Positions 17,965 to 29,470 are shown, numbered from the stretch's first letter. The stretch: 64,000 nt of DNA from Nitratireductor sp. B36 (GCF_020833685.1 NZ_JACKZY010000003.1:448997-512996); one strand, 5' to 3'. Made by a program: numbers and translations. The notes: a model not told the origin generated them from the letters alone.

Positions 17965-18360
17965 ATGACCTTCTCCTTTCCATGGCCGGTAACCCAGGGC
18001 GAATGGCTGGCATGGTCGGCGGCGGCGGTGACGATCTTCATCGGGCTGTTCGTCATGTTCATGCCCAGACTGGCATTGAAACTTTTCCGGCTGCAGCCGG
18101 CTGCCGAGCGCACAGAAATGCTGGTGGTGCCGCGCGCCATCATTGGCGGGTTTTATATCGGCTTCGGACTGGCGGCGATGATGCTGGCGCAGCCCTTCAT
18201 CTATCTGGCGCTGGGGGCAGCTTGGGCGGTATCGGTTTTCGGCTGTGTGATCTCGATGCTCTCGGATGGAGCGAAGGCGCTTTATAGCTGGCTGTTTTTG
18301 CTCCTGTCGCTCGTTCTGGCGGTGTTGCCGCTGGCCTTCGTGATGGGATTCGTCGCCTGA
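17965..18360 (+). CDS. DUF4345-like membrane protein
   Basis: A 131-residue protein with four predicted membrane helices (about 13-33, 55-75, 77-98, 105-128). The central VPRAIIGGFYIGFGLAAMMLA resembles the DUF4345 family of small, functionally unknown bacterial membrane proteins. The longer frame from 17902 adds polar residues before the first helix; ATG at 17965 follows GGGGCACAAGA and gives a sensible topology. It lies upstream of the ATP synthase operon, 60-226 bases ahead of its promoter and start, without obvious functional link. Confidence 0.7.
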   Translation: MTFSFPWPVTQGEWLAWSAAAVTIFIGLFVMFMPRLALKLFRLQPAAERTEMLVVPRAIIGGFYIGFGLAAMMLAQPFIYLALGAAWAVSVFGCVISMLSDGAKALYSWLFLLLSLVLAVLPLAFVMGFVA

Positions 18361-18419
18361 CGGTTCAAAAATGCGTCGAAACTGCGACAAAGCAGCCGGT
18401 TTGCCGGCGGCTATGCGTG

Positions 18420-18448
18420 TTGCGACTCTCGGAAGCCTGTGCTAGACG
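18420..18448 (+). promoter_or_regulatory. Candidate promoter of the atpHAGDC operon
   Basis: TTGCGA (18420-18425) and TAGACG (18443-18448) are separated by exactly 17 bases, with no stronger sigma-70-like pair in the 226 bases before atpH. This would leave a leader of about 130 bases. Confidence 0.4.
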
Positions 18449-18586
18449 GCAATCGGCTTTCAGCAGAAGGACATGCTTCATGTCTTTTTGCGAGGGGAAA
18501 AATTCAATCAGGTCAGAGATTTAGCCCGAGCTTGGCGCTCCAGCAGAAAATCTTTTGGCCTTCTAGGCGTGAGAGATGACCATCCC

Positions 18587-19147
18587 GTGGCACAATCTGG
18601 CTCCATGATTTCCGGAATGGCAGGGCGCTACGCTGGTTCGCTTTTCGAACTGGCGAAGGAAGCCAAAGCGATTTCCACAGTCGAGGCCGATCTCGACCGT
18701 TTCGAGGCACTGCTCGAGGGCAGCGATGATCTGCAGCGCCTGGTCAACAGTCCGGTGTTCTCTGCCGACGACCAGTTGAAGGCTGTCGGCGCCGTTCTTG
18801 ACAAAGCCAAGATCACCGGGCTGGTCGGCAATTTCCTGCGCGTTGTTGCGAAGAACAGGCGTCTGTTCGCCGTTCCGCAAATCATTCGCGCGTTCCGCCA
18901 GATTGCGGCTGAAGATCGCGGCGAGACGACGGCGGATGTGACTGTAGCGCATGCGCTCAATGCGACGCAGGAGAAGGAACTGAAAGCCGCACTGAAAGCA
19001 GTGGCCGGCAAGGACGTTTCAATCAACGTAACCGTTGATCCCTCCATTCTCGGCGGGCTGGTGGTCAAGATGGGCTCGCGCCAGATCGACACATCGCTCA
19101 AAACCAAACTCAATTCGCTCAAGCTTGCACTGAAAGAGGTCGGCTGA
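18587..19147 (+). CDS. atpH: F1F0 ATP synthase subunit delta
   Basis: The stalk subunit linking F1 to the F0 b subunits. It is 186 residues, with the family N-terminus [24 protein letters not shown] and the C-terminal [26 protein letters not shown]-type signature region. The open frame reaches back to 18473, but GTG at 18587 gives the N-terminus usual in rhizobia. Its TGA overlaps the ATG of atpA (TGATG), showing translational coupling. F0 genes are not in the window, as is normal for alphaproteobacteria. Confidence 0.95.
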   Translation: MAQSGSMISGMAGRYAGSLFELAKEAKAISTVEADLDRFEALLEGSDDLQRLVNSPVFSADDQLKAVGAVLDKAKITGLVGNFLRVVAKNRRLFAVPQIIRAFRQIAAEDRGETTADVTVAHALNATQEKELKAALKAVAGKDVSINVTVDPSILGGLVVKMGSRQIDTSLKTKLNSLKLALKEVG

Positions 19148-20676
19148 TGGACATCCGTGCGGCGGAAATTTCCGCAATTCTGAAGGATCAGATTAAGAAC
19201 TTCGGCAAGGAAGCCGAAGTTTCAGAAGTTGGCCAGGTGCTCTCCGTGGGCGACGGCATTGCCCGCGTCTATGGTCTGGACAATGTCCAGGCCGGTGAGA
19301 TGGTGGAGTTCCCCGGCGGCATCCGTGGCATGGCGCTGAACCTGGAAGTCGACAATGTCGGCGTCGTTATCTTCGGTAGCGACCGCGACATTAAGGAAGG
19401 CGACACGGTGAAGCGCACGGGCGCCATCGTGGACGTTCCGGTCGGCCCCGAGCTGCTTGGCCGCGTCGTTGACGCGCTTGGCAACCCGATCGACGGCAAG
19501 GGCCCGATCAAGGCGAAGAAGCGCGCCCGCGTTGACGTGAAGGCGCCGGGCATCATTCCCCGCAAGTCGGTTCACGAGCCGATGTCGACCGGTCTGAAGT
19601 CCGTTGACGCCCTGATCCCGATCGGTCGCGGCCAGCGCGAGCTGATCATTGGCGACCGCCAGACCGGCAAGACCGCCATCGTTCTCGATACCTTCCTCAA
19701 CCAGAAGCCGCTCAACGACGGTGACGACGAGAGCCAGAAGCTCTACTGCGTCTACGTCGCCGTTGGCCAGAAGCGCTCCACGGTTGCACAGCTGGTGAAG
19801 GTTCTGGAAGAGCGCGGCGCACTCGAATACTCGATCATCGTTGCCGCCACCGCTTCCGACGCCGCTCCGATGCAGTTCCTGGCCCCGTTTGCCGGCTGCG
19901 CCATGGGCGAATATTTCCGCGACAACGGCAAGCATGCCGTGATCGCCTATGACGATCTGTCCAAGCAGGCCGTCGCCTACCGTCAGATGTCGCTCCTGCT
20001 GCGTCGCCCGCCGGGCCGCGAAGCCTACCCCGGTGACGTCTTCTACCTGCACTCTCGCCTGCTCGAGCGCGCGGCGAAGATGAACGACGAGCAGGGCGCC
20101 GGTTCGCTCACCGCTCTGCCGGTCATCGAGACGCAGGCAAACGACGTGTCGGCCTACATTCCGACCAACGTGATCTCGATCACCGACGGTCAGATCTTCC
20201 TCGAGACCAACCTGTTCTTCCAGGGTATCCGCCCGGCCGTGAACGTCGGTCTGTCGGTGTCGCGCGTTGGCTCCGCAGCCCAGATCAAGGCGATGAAGCA
20301 GGTTGCCGGCTCCATTAAGGGTGAGCTCGCCCAGTACCGTGAAATGGCTGCGTTCGCGCAGTTCGGTTCTGACCTCGACGCCTCGACCCAGCGCCTGCTC
20401 AACCGCGGTGCACGCCTGACCGAACTCCTGAAGCAGCCGCAGTTCTCGCCGCTGAAGACGGAAGAGCAGGTCGCCGTGATCTTTGCCGGTGTGAATGGCT
20501 ATCTCGACAAGCTGCCGCTTGGCGATGTCACCCGTTTCGAGCAGGGCCTGCTTTCGCACATGCGTGCGGATGGCAAGGACGTGCTGGAAGCGATCCGCAA
20601 GGAAAAGGCGCTTTCCGACGATCTGCGTGAGAAGCTCAAGGCACAGATCGACGCATTCGCCAAGAACTTCGCCTGA
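19147..20676 (+). CDS. atpA: ATP synthase subunit alpha
   Basis: Regulatory nucleotide-binding subunit of the F1 hexamer, 509 residues. Walker A GDRQTGKT is at 169-176, at the same residue numbers as in E. coli. The family signature [17 protein letters not shown] contains the arginine that reaches into the beta-subunit catalytic site. Start overlaps the atpH stop. Codon use is strongly biased towards C- and G-ending codons, as expected for a highly expressed gene. Confidence 0.98.
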   Translation: MDIRAAEISAILKDQIKNFGKEAEVSEVGQVLSVGDGIARVYGLDNVQAGEMVEFPGGIRGMALNLEVDNVGVVIFGSDRDIKEGDTVKRTGAIVDVPVGPELLGRVVDALGNPIDGKGPIKAKKRARVDVKAPGIIPRKSVHEPMSTGLKSVDALIPIGRGQRELIIGDRQTGKTAIVLDTFLNQKPLNDGDDESQKLYCVYVAVGQKRSTVAQLVKVLEERGALEYSIIVAATASDAAPMQFLAPFAGCAMGEYFRDNGKHAVIAYDDLSKQAVAYRQMSLLLRRPPGREAYPGDVFYLHSRLLERAAKMNDEQGAGSLTALPVIETQANDVSAYIPTNVISITDGQIFLETNLFFQGIRPAVNVGLSVSRVGSAAQIKAMKQVAGSIKGELAQYREMAAFAQFGSDLDASTQRLLNRGARLTELLKQPQFSPLKTEEQVAVIFAGVNGYLDKLPLGDVTRFEQGLLSHMRADGKDVLEAIRKEKALSDDLREKLKAQIDAFAKNFA

Positions 20677-20688
20677 GGCTGAGCGAGC

Positions 20689-21564
20689 ATGGCTTCCCTC
20701 AAGGAACTTCGCAACCGGATCGCCTCGGTCAAGGCGACGCAGAAAATCACCAAGGCGATGCAGATGGTCGCCGCGGCGAAACTGAAGCGCGCCCAGGAGG
20801 CGGCCGAGGCTGCGCGGCCCTATGCCGAACGCATGGGAACCGTGCTCGCCAACATCGCCGGCGCCGTGTCGGGCACCGACGCGCCGCCGCTGATGGCCGG
20901 TACCGGCAAGGACGACGTGCATCTCCTGGTCGTCGCCACGGCCGAGCGTGGCCTTTGCGGCGGCTTCAACAGCCAGATCGCCAAGAAGGCGCGCGAGCAC
21001 ATCCGCGCCCTTCTGCGGGACGGCAAGACGGTGAAGGTGCTCTGCGTCGGCAAGAAGGGGTACGACATCCTGCGTCGTGACCATGGCGACCTGATCATCG
21101 ATCGCGTGGATCTGCGCGAGGTGAAGAAGATCGGCTTCGAGAACGCCCATGAGATCGCCCGTCAGGTGATCGGCCTGTTCGAGAAGGGCGAGTTCGACAT
21201 CTGCACGCTGTTCTACTCCGAATTCCAGTCGGTGATGTCTCAGGTGCCGACCGCGCAGCAGATCATTCCTGCCGCGGTTCCGACAGGTGAGGCTGGTGAA
21301 GGATCGGATGCGGTTTACGAATACGAGCCGGATGCGCCTTCCATTCTTGCCGATCTGATCCCGCGCAACATCTCGGTGCAGATTTTCCGTGCGCTTCTTG
21401 AGAACGCAGCCGGTGAGATGGGCGCCAAGATGACCGCCATGGACAGCGCGACGCGCAACGCAGGCGAGATGATCGACAAGCTGTCGATCACCTACAACCG
21501 TCAGCGCCAGGCGCAGATCACCAAGGAACTGATCGAAATCATTTCGGGCGCGGAAGCGCTCTAA
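20689..21564 (+). CDS. atpG: ATP synthase subunit gamma
   Basis: The rotating central shaft of F1, 291 residues. It opens with [35 protein letters not shown], the N-terminal helix of the coiled-coil, and ends with [15 protein letters not shown], the matching C-terminal helix including the conserved gamma signature. It lies 12 bases after atpA and 23 before atpD in the usual order. Confidence 0.97.
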   Translation: MASLKELRNRIASVKATQKITKAMQMVAAAKLKRAQEAAEAARPYAERMGTVLANIAGAVSGTDAPPLMAGTGKDDVHLLVVATAERGLCGGFNSQIAKKAREHIRALLRDGKTVKVLCVGKKGYDILRRDHGDLIIDRVDLREVKKIGFENAHEIARQVIGLFEKGEFDICTLFYSEFQSVMSQVPTAQQIIPAAVPTGEAGEGSDAVYEYEPDAPSILADLIPRNISVQIFRALLENAAGEMGAKMTAMDSATRNAGEMIDKLSITYNRQRQAQITKELIEIISGAEAL

Positions 21565-21581
21565 CGGACCGAAGAGGTTAA

Positions 21582-23126
<1,545 letters not shown>

Positions 23127-23132
23127 TCCGAA

Positions 23133-23218
23133 GCGAATAGCGAATAGGGAGTAGCGAATAGGGAGAGCGGAAGCGATCGGGCGAAGTGCATTCGCTATTC
23201 GCTATTCACTATTCGCTA
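23133..23218. repeat. GAATAGC heptamer repeats forming a long hairpin between atpD and atpC
   Basis: The left arm holds three GAATAG units (23133-23161) and the right arm four ATTC-GCT units (23190-23218). TAGCGAATAGGGAGTAGCGAATAG (23138-23161) can pair with 23194-23217 over 24 positions with two mismatches, around a 32-base loop. It ends 8 bases before the atpC ATG. Confidence 0.7.
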
Positions 23219-23225
23219 GAGAAAG

Positions 23226-23630
23226 ATGGCAGAAGCCTTCAAATTCGATCTGGTCTCGCCCGAGCGGCTCCTGGTTTCCCAGGATGTCGAATCGGTGGTC
23301 ATTCCCGGCACCGAGGGCGAACTGACCGTCATGGCGACCCATGCGCCGACCATGACCAGCATCAAGCCGGGCGTGGTCACTGTCTCCGCCGATGGCAAGA
23401 CGGAACGCTATGTCGTGTTTGGCGGTTTCGCCGATATTCTTCCAGACAGCTGCACCGTGCTGGCTGAATCGGCTGTGCACGTGGATGACATCAATCGCGA
23501 AGATCTTGCGCGCCGCATCCAGGATGCCCGTGAAGATATCGAGGATGCCAAGGATCACGAGTCGCGCATGCGCGCCGAAGAGTTTTTGCATCAGCTGACA
23601 ACGCTGGAAGGTGCAATCCTTCCTGCCTGA
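23226..23630 (+). CDS. atpC: ATP synthase subunit epsilon
   Basis: The F1 epsilon subunit, 134 residues, which contacts gamma and the c-ring and can inhibit ATP hydrolysis. The N-terminal beta-sandwich (FKFDLVSPERLLVSQDVESVVIPGTEGELTVMATHAPTM) is clear; the C-terminal helical part is as in other alphaproteobacteria. The gene is separated from atpD by a hairpin-forming repeat, which may lower its translation or mRNA level relative to atpD. Confidence 0.95.
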   Translation: MAEAFKFDLVSPERLLVSQDVESVVIPGTEGELTVMATHAPTMTSIKPGVVTVSADGKTERYVVFGGFADILPDSCTVLAESAVHVDDINREDLARRIQDAREDIEDAKDHESRMRAEEFLHQLTTLEGAILPA

Positions 23631-23646
23631 ATAATCATTTGTTCAA

Positions 23647-23678
23647 CAAAAAAGCCGGGCCCAGCGCCCGGCTTTTTT
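23647..23678. terminator. Bidirectional terminator between atpC and rppH
   Basis: GCCGGGC-ccagc-GCCCGGC (23654-23671) is flanked by AAAAAA on the left and TTTTTT on the right, so it can stop transcripts from both the atp operon and the convergent rppH side. Confidence 0.9.
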
Positions 23679-23733
23679 GGTTTAAGCGGTTCGGGTTCGG
23701 TCAAGGCGAGGTCTTCGGCTCCGACCAGATCCT

Positions 23734-24255
23734 TCAAGGGGCCAGATGTCGGAAGGCTTCGACGACGCTGTCATAGACCTTACGCTTGAAAGGCACGATC
23801 AGCTCTGGCAATTCCGTCATGGGTTTCCATTCCCACATGTCGAACTCAGCCTCATGGCCACCCGGTGGCGGGTTGATGGCAATCTCGCTTTCCGGTCCTT
23901 CGAAACGGAGAGCGAACCATTTCTGCTTCTGGCCGCGATACTTGCCTTTCAATGCCACGCCGATGAGATGTTCGGGCAAATCATAGGTGATCCACTCGGG
24001 GGTTTCCGCGAGAAAGGAGACCGACTTCATGCCTGTTTCCTCGTAAAGCTCACGGTAGGCCGCTTCGCGCGGGTCTTCGCCCTTGTCCACACCGCCCTGC
24101 GGCATCTGCCAAAGCTGGGTCGCACCGGAAAGCTCGTGGGCTTCGGGCTGCACGATGCGCCGGCCCGCCCAGGCAAGGCCCTTGTCGTTCAGCACCATAA
24201 TGCCCACGCATGGGCGATAGGGCAGGTCACCTGCAGAAATAGTATTCCTGGCCAT
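23734..24255 (-). CDS. rppH: RNA pyrophosphohydrolase
   Basis: Removes pyrophosphate from 5' triphosphate mRNA ends, opening them to RNase E. The 173-residue protein has a complete Nudix box at 54-76 (G-x5-E-x7-REL-x-EE-x-G-M) and the RppH-type start [16 protein letters not shown] at 24255 follows GGAAAGCCC; a TTG 15 bases earlier is an unlikely alternative. It ends an apparent leftward operon with envC, ctpA and the deacetylase-like gene. Confidence 0.93.
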   Translation of the reverse strand: MARNTISAGDLPYRPCVGIMVLNDKGLAWAGRRIVQPEAHELSGATQLWQMPQGGVDKGEDPREAAYRELYEETGMKSVSFLAETPEWITYDLPEHLIGVALKGKYRGQKQKWFALRFEGPESEIAINPPPGGHEAEFDMWEWKPMTELPELIVPFKRKVYDSVVEAFRHLAP

Positions 24256-24272
24256 TGCTGGGCTTTCCAATC

Positions 24273-25463
24273 TTATCGGGGCTGGGGATCAGCGGCGAGC
24301 GCTGAGATGGGAACGAGCTCTATACCGCGGGCGGACACCTCAGCGGCCCATTCGGCGACAGTCTCGATGGTTTCATCGAACGCCGAACCGGTGCCGATGG
24401 CGAAGCCACGTGCCCGGGAAATGCGCTCCAATTCATCGAGCTTCTTGAGAATTTCACCACGGTCTGGTCGACGGTTGTTGCCGGTGGGATCGATCAAGAC
24501 ATCCGATGCGGCAAACGGTACGCCTTCCTGAAGCGCCAGTTCCTGCGCAACGCTGCGCGCTGATGTTCCGTCGTCGATATACATCAGGCCTCGCTGTCCG
24601 AGCTCTGCCATGATCTCATCCATGGGCTCCGCTTCTGCGGTGAAACGCCCGCCCATGTAATTCATGATGCCGGTGTAGTTCGTGATCCTGGAGAGCGCCC
24701 AGCGAAGCCGGGAAAGGTTCTCCGCCGGTGACGCGTCGACGGTCAGCGTATTCCGTCCGGGATTCGGCGAGGGATAACCGAAGGGTTCCATCGGTACCTG
24801 AAGAACGATCTCGTGCCCTGCCTTGCGCGCTGTCTGCATCCAGCGTCCAAGACTGTTGCCAGATGGAGCGAAGGCAAGCGTGATCTCGGGGCGGAGTGTC
24901 TCAATTGCCTCCTGGGTGGTTGTCTGCGATAGGCCAAGACCGCCTATGATGATGGCGATCCTGGCTCCGCGTGCGCCGGACCAGGCCCGAGCATAGACAT
25001 CGAACGGACGACGGCCTCCCGCATCACGCACCGGGAGCGGACCCGTTTCCGATTCCTCGATCAGGGCGCGGTCGGGCAGATGCGCAAGCCTTGGATGCTG
25101 TCCTACGGCCGACGGATCGCGGATGACGATCACGCCGTTTTCGGTGGCTCCATTTTCCGGGAGCTCCTCTGGTCCCAGGCGGGTGATCGATGCGTTGGGA
25201 GCGCCCGGTTGGGAAACGCCCTTCGCCGGTTCAGGTGTGGTTGTTTCGGCAACGCTCTGCTCCACCGGCTCCGTGACGGCGATCGCGGCAGGCGTCCGAA
25301 AGGGGCGGTCGCGCAGCGCTACGGCAGTGGAAACTCCAAAAACGGCAATCGCGGCAAGGCTGAGCGCTATGCGATCGGTGGTGAAGAAGCCACGGCGCTT
25401 CGGCTTTTTCGGCCGGTCATCGCGGCCCAGCGGCCGGTCTATGTCTCTGTTCCTCGAAATCAT
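24273..25463 (-). CDS. Divergent polysaccharide deacetylase family protein (YibQ-like)
   Basis: About 396 residues: a basic cytoplasmic N-terminus, one membrane anchor (about 30-50), a Pro/Thr/Glu-rich linker, and a C-terminal NodB-like barrel (about 170-390) of the divergent polysaccharide deacetylase family ([51 protein letters not shown]). It probably works on peptidoglycan or another envelope glycan, but metal-binding residues of true deacetylases are altered in this family. It lies with envC and ctpA as in many alphaproteobacteria. ATG 25463 is preferred to the in-frame GTG at 25469. Confidence 0.85.
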   Translation of the reverse strand: MISRNRDIDRPLGRDDRPKKPKRRGFFTTDRIALSLAAIAVFGVSTAVALRDRPFRTPAAIAVTEPVEQSVAETTTPEPAKGVSQPGAPNASITRLGPEELPENGATENGVIVIRDPSAVGQHPRLAHLPDRALIEESETGPLPVRDAGGRRPFDVYARAWSGARGARIAIIIGGLGLSQTTTQEAIETLRPEITLAFAPSGNSLGRWMQTARKAGHEIVLQVPMEPFGYPSPNPGRNTLTVDASPAENLSRLRWALSRITNYTGIMNYMGGRFTAEAEPMDEIMAELGQRGLMYIDDGTSARSVAQELALQEGVPFAASDVLIDPTGNNRRPDRGEILKKLDELERISRARGFAIGTGSAFDETIETVAEWAAEVSARGIELVPISALAADPQPR

Positions 25464-25612
25464 ACCCACCCGTTACGATGGCCGAGGGCCAAAAATCCAG
25501 ACCGGTCGTCTCCTTCGTGGAAGGATTGCCGCTCTTAGTATTCATATTCCGGCACCTGGTCTCGCCGGGCGCCATCGCCGATTCGTTGAAACCGGCGATG
25601 GATGATCGATGT

Positions 25613-26938
25613 TTACTGATTCATGACCGCTTTGTCAGGATTTGGCGGAAAGGCGGGGTCAGTTTTTTCGCCGCGGAGCAATTCAAGCGCTGCCTTGAGC
25701 TGGACGTCATCCTTGGCATCCGGCGGGACGTAGGCGATCGAGCCGGAGCCCTCCTCGTTTTCTTCCTCGCCCTTGATGTGCCCGCGAAGGTCCGACTCGC
25801 CCCGACGCAGGTCGCGCCCCTGTAACTCTTCGGGAAGCGGCTGATCGACCTTGATGTCGGGCGTGATGCCTTTGCCCTGGATCGATTCTCCTGAAGGCGT
25901 GTAGTAGAGCGCGGTGGTGAGGCGCAGGGCGCCGTTCTCGCCGAGCGGAATAATGGTTTGCACCGAACCCTTGCCGAAGGACTGGGTGCCGAGCACCGTC
26001 GCGCGGCGATGATCCTGTAGCGCGCCGGCGACAATCTCGGAGGCACTCGCAGAACCGCCGTTGATCAGCACGATCACCGGTTTGCCGTTGAGCACATCGC
26101 CGGGCCGCGAATCGAAGCGCGCAATGTCGTTTGCGTCACGCCCTCGTGTGGAAACGATCTCGCCACGGTCGAGGAATGCATCGGAAACGCTGACCGCCTG
26201 ATCGAGCAGACCGCCGGGATTGAGACGCAGATCGAGCACATAGCCCTTCAGCTTGTCGTCGGGCACCTCTTTGCTGATCGTATCAATGGCGCTCATCAGG
26301 TCGTCGAAGGTCTTTTCGGTGAAGGACGTGATCTTCAGATAGCCGACATCCTCCTCCACTCGGTATTTGACGGCTTTCACCTTGATGATGTCGCGCACGA
26401 TCGTCAGCTCGATCGGCTTGTCTGCACCTTCGCGCAGGATGGTCAGCTCGATCGGCGTGTTGACCGGGCCACGCATCTTGTCGACGGCGTCGTTGAGCGA
26501 CATGCCGCGGACTTCTTCGCCGTCGATCGCGGAGATCAGGTCGCCGGCCAGAACACCGGCGCGTGAGGCGGGTGTGTCGTCGATCGGAGAGACGACCTTC
26601 ACGAGTTCATTGTCCATGGTGACTTCGATGCCCAGGCCGCCGAATTCGCCCTTGGTCTGGACCCGCATGTCCTTGGCGGCTTCCGCATCGAGATAGGAAG
26701 AGTGCGGATCGAGCGAGGTCAGCATGCCGTTGATGGCACTCTCCACCAGCTTCTTGTCGTCCGGCGGGGTCACATACTGGGCGCGCACGCGCTCGAAGAT
26801 GTCGCCGAAAATCGCAAGCTGCCGGTATGTTTCCGAACCAGCGGCGTTTGCCGAGAAGCCGCTTGTTCCGTGGAAAAGAGAGACCGCGGATGCGCCCATC
26901 AGGGCGCCGGCAAACAATAGCGACAAGTTACGTTTCAT
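25613..26938 (-). CDS. C-terminal processing peptidase, S41 family (CtpA-like)
   Basis: A 441-residue periplasmic protease with a signal/anchor (about 5-30), N-terminal helical part, PDZ domain (about 95-180, GLGIEVTMDN... AGDLISAIDG) and S41 protease domain. The Ser/Lys dyad is visible as S298 in GGSASASE and K323 in QSFGKGS, 25 residues apart as in the family. The start MKRNLSLL at 26938 lies inside the envC coding end (11-base overlap); the longer frame from 27016 is not plausible. Such proteases trim envelope proteins and murein hydrolases, which fits the envC partner. Confidence 0.93.
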   Translation of the reverse strand: MKRNLSLLFAGALMGASAVSLFHGTSGFSANAAGSETYRQLAIFGDIFERVRAQYVTPPDDKKLVESAINGMLTSLDPHSSYLDAEAAKDMRVQTKGEFGGLGIEVTMDNELVKVVSPIDDTPASRAGVLAGDLISAIDGEEVRGMSLNDAVDKMRGPVNTPIELTILREGADKPIELTIVRDIIKVKAVKYRVEEDVGYLKITSFTEKTFDDLMSAIDTISKEVPDDKLKGYVLDLRLNPGGLLDQAVSVSDAFLDRGEIVSTRGRDANDIARFDSRPGDVLNGKPVIVLINGGSASASEIVAGALQDHRRATVLGTQSFGKGSVQTIIPLGENGALRLTTALYYTPSGESIQGKGITPDIKVDQPLPEELQGRDLRRGESDLRGHIKGEEENEEGSGSIAYVPPDAKDDVQLKAALELLRGEKTDPAFPPNPDKAVMNQ

Positions 26939-28235
26939 TTCCTGTCCTTCCAGAGTGTCCCGGAGCCCACCAGGGTTTAGGATCGATCGGTTTTCCGTTC
27001 TTCCTGAACTCGACATACAGCTCGGGCGTAAGATCTTCAGTTCCCGGGCCTGCGATGCTTGCCAGGCGAGCTTCCCCCATCATGCCGATTGGTTCGCCCG
27101 CCAAAACGGATTGCCCCAGCGTCACGCTTACCTTAGCCAAGCCGGCAAGCACGATATGATAACCGTCGCCGGCATTGAGTATCAATAGCTGACCATAGGA
27201 ACGAAACGGTCCTGCGTACAGTACCGTCGCCCCCGCGGGTGCCGTAACGATTGCGCCGGATTGTGTTCTTAGAATGTCGCCCTGCAACGGTGCGCCAGTG
27301 TCGTCATCTTCACCGAACCGGGCTACGAACTGACCGGCAACGGGCAAGGCAACCCCGCCTGTCCGCTTGGCGAAGGAAGCGCCGGCACCGAGACGGTTCT
27401 CAGGCGAAGTCGGCTCGTTGAGCCGTCTTGCACGCTCGGCTTCGGCCTTGCGCAGTGAGGCTATTTCGTTTTCCAGCGAGCCGATCAGCTCCTGCAGGCT
27501 GGTGGCGCGCGCGGCGAGCGCCTCGGCCTGCTGCTGCTCGGCTGCCATGCGGTTTTCGGCTTCCTGCTGGAGACGCTTCTTCTCGTCCAGCAACAGGGCG
27601 AGCCGCTTTTTTTCTTCGGCCTGTTCGGTCACGGTTTTTTGAAGTTTGTCGCGCTCACCTTCGATCGACGTCACGATACGGGAAAGATCGCGCAGATCGC
27701 CGATGAGAATTTCCGTTTCCGCACGCAGCTCCGGCACCACCGCGCCGAGAAGAATGGCACTGCGCACTGATGCCAAGGCGTCTTCGGGGCGAACGAGAAT
27801 GGCCGGCGGCGGGTTGAGGCCCATGCGTTGAAGAGCACCGAGCACTTCGGCCAGAACGCCGCGGCGCGACTGGAGCGATTCGCGCAGATAGCTCTCTTCG
27901 TGGCGAAGCTTGCTCAGCCGCAGCGAAATCGTATCGATATCCTCGCTCAGCTTGCGTTCCGTCTTTGCTGCCTGGATGAGGGCCGCCGTAATCGCGGCAT
28001 TGTCGTCTTTAATGGCGTCTATCTCGGCCGCGATCTCGTCCAGCCGTTTTTCCGTCAGCGCAATCTCGCGGTTGACGTCCTCAAATTCGACCTGGCTCTT
28101 GTTGTGCTGGGTCTCAAGAACCTGAATGCCATCCTGCGCGGGAGCGGGGGCAGGCAGAACGCAGAAGATCGCCACAGCAGCAGCGGCCGTCCCGAGACGG
28201 GCGAGATATGGGCGCGGCGCGAGCGCATTCTTCAT
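26928..28235 (-). CDS. EnvC-like murein hydrolase activator (M23/LytM domain)
   Basis: A 435-residue periplasmic protein: signal peptide (about 1-33), long coiled coil (about 40-285, many Glu/Arg/Leu heptads) and a C-terminal LytM domain (about 300-420). The LytM domain looks degenerate: the usual YAHL metal-binding histidine is replaced (GYHIVLAGL), as in E. coli EnvC, which activates amidases rather than cutting itself. It therefore probably activates amidases at the division septum. Upstream is a perfect 16-base palindrome; ctpA overlaps its end. Confidence 0.9.
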   Translation of the reverse strand: MKNALAPRPYLARLGTAAAAVAIFCVLPAPAPAQDGIQVLETQHNKSQVEFEDVNREIALTEKRLDEIAAEIDAIKDDNAAITAALIQAAKTERKLSEDIDTISLRLSKLRHEESYLRESLQSRRGVLAEVLGALQRMGLNPPPAILVRPEDALASVRSAILLGAVVPELRAETEILIGDLRDLSRIVTSIEGERDKLQKTVTEQAEEKKRLALLLDEKKRLQQEAENRMAAEQQQAEALAARATSLQELIGSLENEIASLRKAEAERARRLNEPTSPENRLGAGASFAKRTGGVALPVAGQFVARFGEDDDTGAPLQGDILRTQSGAIVTAPAGATVLYAGPFRSYGQLLILNAGDGYHIVLAGLAKVSVTLGQSVLAGEPIGMMGEARLASIAGPGTEDLTPELYVEFRKNGKPIDPKPWWAPGHSGRTGNET

Positions 28236-28290
28236 CCCTGGTCTGCCGTTTTACGCGAAGTGGAAGTCGTTCGGAGACAGCATATGCCAA

Positions 28291-28306
28291 GTTTCCTTAA
28301 GGAAAC
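28291..28306. promoter_or_regulatory. Perfect palindrome upstream of envC
   Basis: GTTTCCTTAAGGAAAC is a perfect 16-base palindrome 56 bases before the envC start, in a 158-base gap. The neighbouring TTAA-N7-TCAA is close to the CtrA pattern TTAA-N7-TTAA, which would fit a division gene, but this is only suggestive. Confidence 0.4.
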
Positions 28307-28393
28307 ATCAACCATGTGGTAACCGGTTGCAATTTTTGGTTGTATTTTGCCGGGCGTCAATGCGCGTCTGTGAAAACAGCGGCTGCGCGAGGT

Positions 28394-28876
28394 TCAATCC
28401 CGGTGATAGGGGTGGCCCGAAAGGATGGTCGAGGTTCGGTAAAGTTGTTCAGCAAGCATCAGGCGAACGATCTGATGCGGCCATGTCTGTGCACCGAAGG
28501 CTATCGTGCGGTCGGCTGCCTGGCGCAGTCCATCATCGTGCCCGTCCGGCCCGCCAATGACGATCATGAGATTGCGGCGGCCCTGATCGCGCAAATCCGC
28601 GATGGCTTCGCTCAGTTGCCTTGATGTGAGATTCTTCCCGCGCTCGTCGAGCAGAAAGAGCGCTGATCCCTCCGGGCGCATCTGTGCGATCTTGCGACTT
28701 TCCTCGCGACACCGCTCTTCAGCGGACTTGGCGCGACTCTCGACGATCTCACTGACACCGGAAAACTCGAGGCCCACAGAAGGACCGCCTTTGGCGAACC
28801 GTTCCAGATAACGGTCCGTCAAATCCCTCTCGGGGCCGGCCTTCATCCGGCCCACGGCGCAAATGGCAATATGCAT
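28394..28876 (-). CDS. rlmH: 23S rRNA pseudouridine1915 N3-methyltransferase
   Basis: SPOUT-fold methyltransferase of 160 residues that methylates the pseudouridine at 1915 in helix 69 of 23S rRNA. The knot region with VIGGPDGHDDGL and the C-terminal LMLAEQLYRTSTILSGHPYHRD-type segment are diagnostic. The start MHIAICAVGRMK at 28876 is typical; the frame extends 14 codons upstream without similarity. It follows rsfS closely, as usual. Confidence 0.95.
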   Translation of the reverse strand: MHIAICAVGRMKAGPERDLTDRYLERFAKGGPSVGLEFSGVSEIVESRAKSAEERCREESRKIAQMRPEGSALFLLDERGKNLTSRQLSEAIADLRDQGRRNLMIVIGGPDGHDDGLRQAADRTIAFGAQTWPHQIVRLMLAEQLYRTSTILSGHPYHRD

Positions 28877-28936
28877 TCCAGCCTCTCTGCCCGGTGGGCG
28901 GAGGTGGCTCAAAGACACCGTCGCGGCAGACGGTGC

Positions 28937-29332
28937 TCAGTGAACCGTTTCATCCTCCAGATCGGGGGCCTGCCACATCTTTTCGATGTTGTAAAACTCC
29001 CGAACCTCAGGGCGGAAGACGTGAACGACAATGTCGCCCGTATCGATCAACACCCAGTCGGCGCCGCTCAGACCTTCGACCTTGGCGTTGCCAAGACCGG
29101 CCTCCTTGAGCGCGCGGATCAGATGATCCGCCACGGCCGCCACATGGCGGTGCGAACGCCCCGACGCGATGATCATGTGATCGGCGAGCGGGGATTTGCC
29201 CTGGATGTCGATGGAGATGATGTTTTCCGCCTTGGAGTCTTCCAGACTCGCGAGGGCTGTTTCAACGGCCTGGGAAACCAGATTCCGACTGGCCTCGGCC
29301 GGCGAAGGCATCATGTCAGCCTTCTTCGTCAT
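28937..29332 (-). CDS. rsfS: Ribosomal silencing factor RsfS
   Basis: A 131-residue protein of the RsfS/Iojap family, which binds L14 on the 50S subunit and blocks subunit joining when nutrients fail. The core reads KAENIISIDIQGKSPLADHMIIASGRS, then GLSGADWVLIDTGDIVVHVF and FYNIEKMW, all characteristic. Sits between nadD and rlmH in the standard rhizobial order. Confidence 0.95.
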   Translation of the reverse strand: MTKKADMMPSPAEASRNLVSQAVETALASLEDSKAENIISIDIQGKSPLADHMIIASGRSHRHVAAVADHLIRALKEAGLGNAKVEGLSGADWVLIDTGDIVVHVFRPEVREFYNIEKMWQAPDLEDETVH

Positions 29333-29417
29333 TGCTGTTCTCAGTGTCTTTCCTTTCCAATAAGAACAAGCTCACCGTCGACCACGATGCCGACGATACC
29401 CAATAGATAGGCAGAGT

Positions 29418-29460
29418 CTGTTAACAGTTTCAAGACATGGCCGTTCACATGTTTGAACGG
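29418..29460. other. Palindromes between nadD and rsfS
   Basis: CTGTTAACAG (29418-29427) and CCGTTCA-catgtt-TGAACGG (29441-29460) are both perfect. No T tract follows either on the minus strand, so they are more likely mRNA processing or folding elements in the nadD-rsfS message than terminators. Confidence 0.4.
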
Positions 29461-29470
29461 AGCTTATCGA

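Noticed and set aside
23133-23218. Short CRISPR-like array from the GAATAGC repeats
   Set aside because: Units are about 7 bases with no spacers and opposite orientations; this is a hairpin repeat.
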